From JBFWQM01 sp050249455 (GTDB lineage: Bacteria; Pseudomonadota; Alphaproteobacteria; MPNO01; VGEU01): a stretch of 15,826 bases of DNA. Location of the stretch: the NCBI GenBank assembly GCA_050249455.1, contig JBFWQM010000118.1, forward strand, positions 1 through 15,826. The letters are read 5' to 3'. Each line of letters begins with the position of its first letter. Positions within the stretch are counted from its first letter, which is position 1. Under the pieces are notes generated by a model. That model had not been told where the DNA came from and searched no databases. It saw only the letters and a program-made list of their open reading frames with translations. Positions 15,042 through 15,826 of the stretch are shown piece by piece. The position numbers and the translations under genes are program-made.

Positions 15042-15826
15042 GTGGACGACGGAACATCGACCGATCCCGCGAGCCTGGACGCGGAGTTCGCGTCCAAGCC
15101 GTGGGCGGCCTATATCGAGGCGTCGCTTGGCCTGCGCAATTTCTGGTACCCGGCGTGCTTCGCGAACGAGGTTGCCGAAGGCGACTGCCTCGGGGTCCAG
15201 CTTCTGGGCGAGCGGATCCTGCTGAAGCGGGTCGGCGGGCGGGTCCACGCGGTGGAGGACCGCTGCGTCCACCGCGGGGTGTCGCTGTCGGCCCGGCCCG
15301 AGTGCTATTCGGCCAACACCGTCACGTGCTGGTACCACGGCTTCACCTATGACGTGCGCGACGGCAGGCTGGTGGCGATCATCACCGACCCGGAAAGCGC
15401 GCTGATCGGCAAGGTCGGGCTGAAGACGTATTTCGTCGAGGAGCGCAAGAACCTCGTCTTCGTCTTCATCGGCGACGGCGAGCCGACGCCGCTGGCCGAG
15501 AGCGTGCAGCCCGGCTTCCTCGACGACGACCTCTACGTCGCGCCCAACGGGGCGCGCGGCGTGGTGAAGTGCAACTGGCGGCTGGCCGCCGAGAACGGCG
15601 TCGATGCGTCGCACATCTACATCCACCGCAACTCGACGCTGCTCAGCGCCGCACGGCGCGCGGTGCCGCTGTCGAGCTACTTCGTCTCGCGCGACGGCAT
15701 GGTGGTGGAGATCGACGGCGGGCCGAAGGGCGTGGTCAAGGGCGCCGGCCGCAAGGTCTCGGTGTGGCAGACCGAGGTCGAGGGCAACCCGGTCGCGACC
15801 CACTACCGGCCGGAGGACAACCCGGC
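15042..15826 (+). CDS. Rieske [2Fe-2S] ring-hydroxylating oxygenase alpha subunit (3' end missing)
   Basis: Terminal oxygenase component that would hydroxylate an aromatic or heterocyclic ring using electrons from a ferredoxin/reductase not seen here. The window ends after about 261 codons, so the C-terminal part is missing. The Rieske ligands are present: Cys75-x-His77 (CVHRG) and Cys96-x2-His99 (CWYHG). The mononuclear iron site reads AENGVDASHIYIH (183-195), giving bridging Asp188 and His191/His195. The Hx3H spacing recalls carbazole 1,9a-dioxygenase-type enzymes rather than the Hx4H of naphthalene dioxygenase; this likeness is from memory. The third ligand, an Asp, would lie past the window end. 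The gene begins 12 bases after the hydrolase stop, third in the operon. Confidence 0.88.
   Translation, partial: MDDGTSTDPASLDAEFASKPWAAYIEASLGLRNFWYPACFANEVAEGDCLGVQLLGERILLKRVGGRVHAVEDRCVHRGVSLSARPECYSANTVTCWYHGFTYDVRDGRLVAIITDPESALIGKVGLKTYFVEERKNLVFVFIGDGEPTPLAESVQPGFLDDDLYVAPNGARGVVKCNWRLAAENGVDASHIYIHRNSTLLSAARRAVPLSSYFVSRDGMVVEIDGGPKGVVKGAGRKVSVWQTEVEGNPVATHYRPEDNP

Overview
The window is very GC-rich, densely coded bacterial DNA. Codon bias, a FixK/FNR-type box and an intergenic palindromic element of a style common in Alphaproteobacteria point to an alphaproteobacterium. This placement is an inference; no rRNA or other phylogenetic marker is present. I see no tRNA, rRNA, CRISPR array, transposase or phage gene.

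Region 1 (1-6031) is a lipid-synthesis locus. It opens inside a giant multidomain protein related to PUFA-synthase (Pfa) and secondary-lipid synthases. The visible part runs chain-length-factor-like ketosynthase, acyltransferase, then four FabA-like hotdog dehydratase domains, of which only the second and fourth keep the catalytic histidine. Facing it, with a 17 bp tail-to-tail overlap, is a PlsC-family acyltransferase with an HX4E instead of HX4D motif. Together they suggest that the synthase makes a special acyl chain and the acyltransferase puts it on a glycerolipid.

Region 2 (6166-9541) holds a MscS-type channel fused to a cyclic-nucleotide-binding domain. A roughly 116 bp double-palindrome element lies between the converging stop codons, followed by a secreted class 3 lipase on the minus strand.

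Region 3 (9775-11354, minus strand) holds a small BCAM0308-type zinc-ribbon protein and an alpha/beta hydrolase. The zinc-ribbon gene has a clear FixK/FNR-like box placed as in an activated class II promoter, so oxygen- or NO-dependent expression is likely. A strong 14 bp hairpin separates it from the upstream hydrolase gene.

Region 4 (11445-15826) is a catabolic-looking divergent cluster. A class III PLP aminotransferase reads left, and probably continues into the alpha/beta hydrolase of region 3. A luciferase-like flavin monooxygenase, an alpha/beta hydrolase (ATGA overlap) and a Rieske oxygenase alpha subunit (cut by the window edge) read right as an operon. The gene set suits oxidation and hydrolysis of an aromatic or heterocyclic, possibly amine-bearing compound, but the substrate cannot be read from the sequence.

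The most interesting items are the fused CLF-AT-DHx4 synthase with its convergent HX4E acyltransferase, the FixK-type promoter on the BCAM0308-family gene, and the uncharacterised flavin monooxygenase/hydrolase/Rieske operon.
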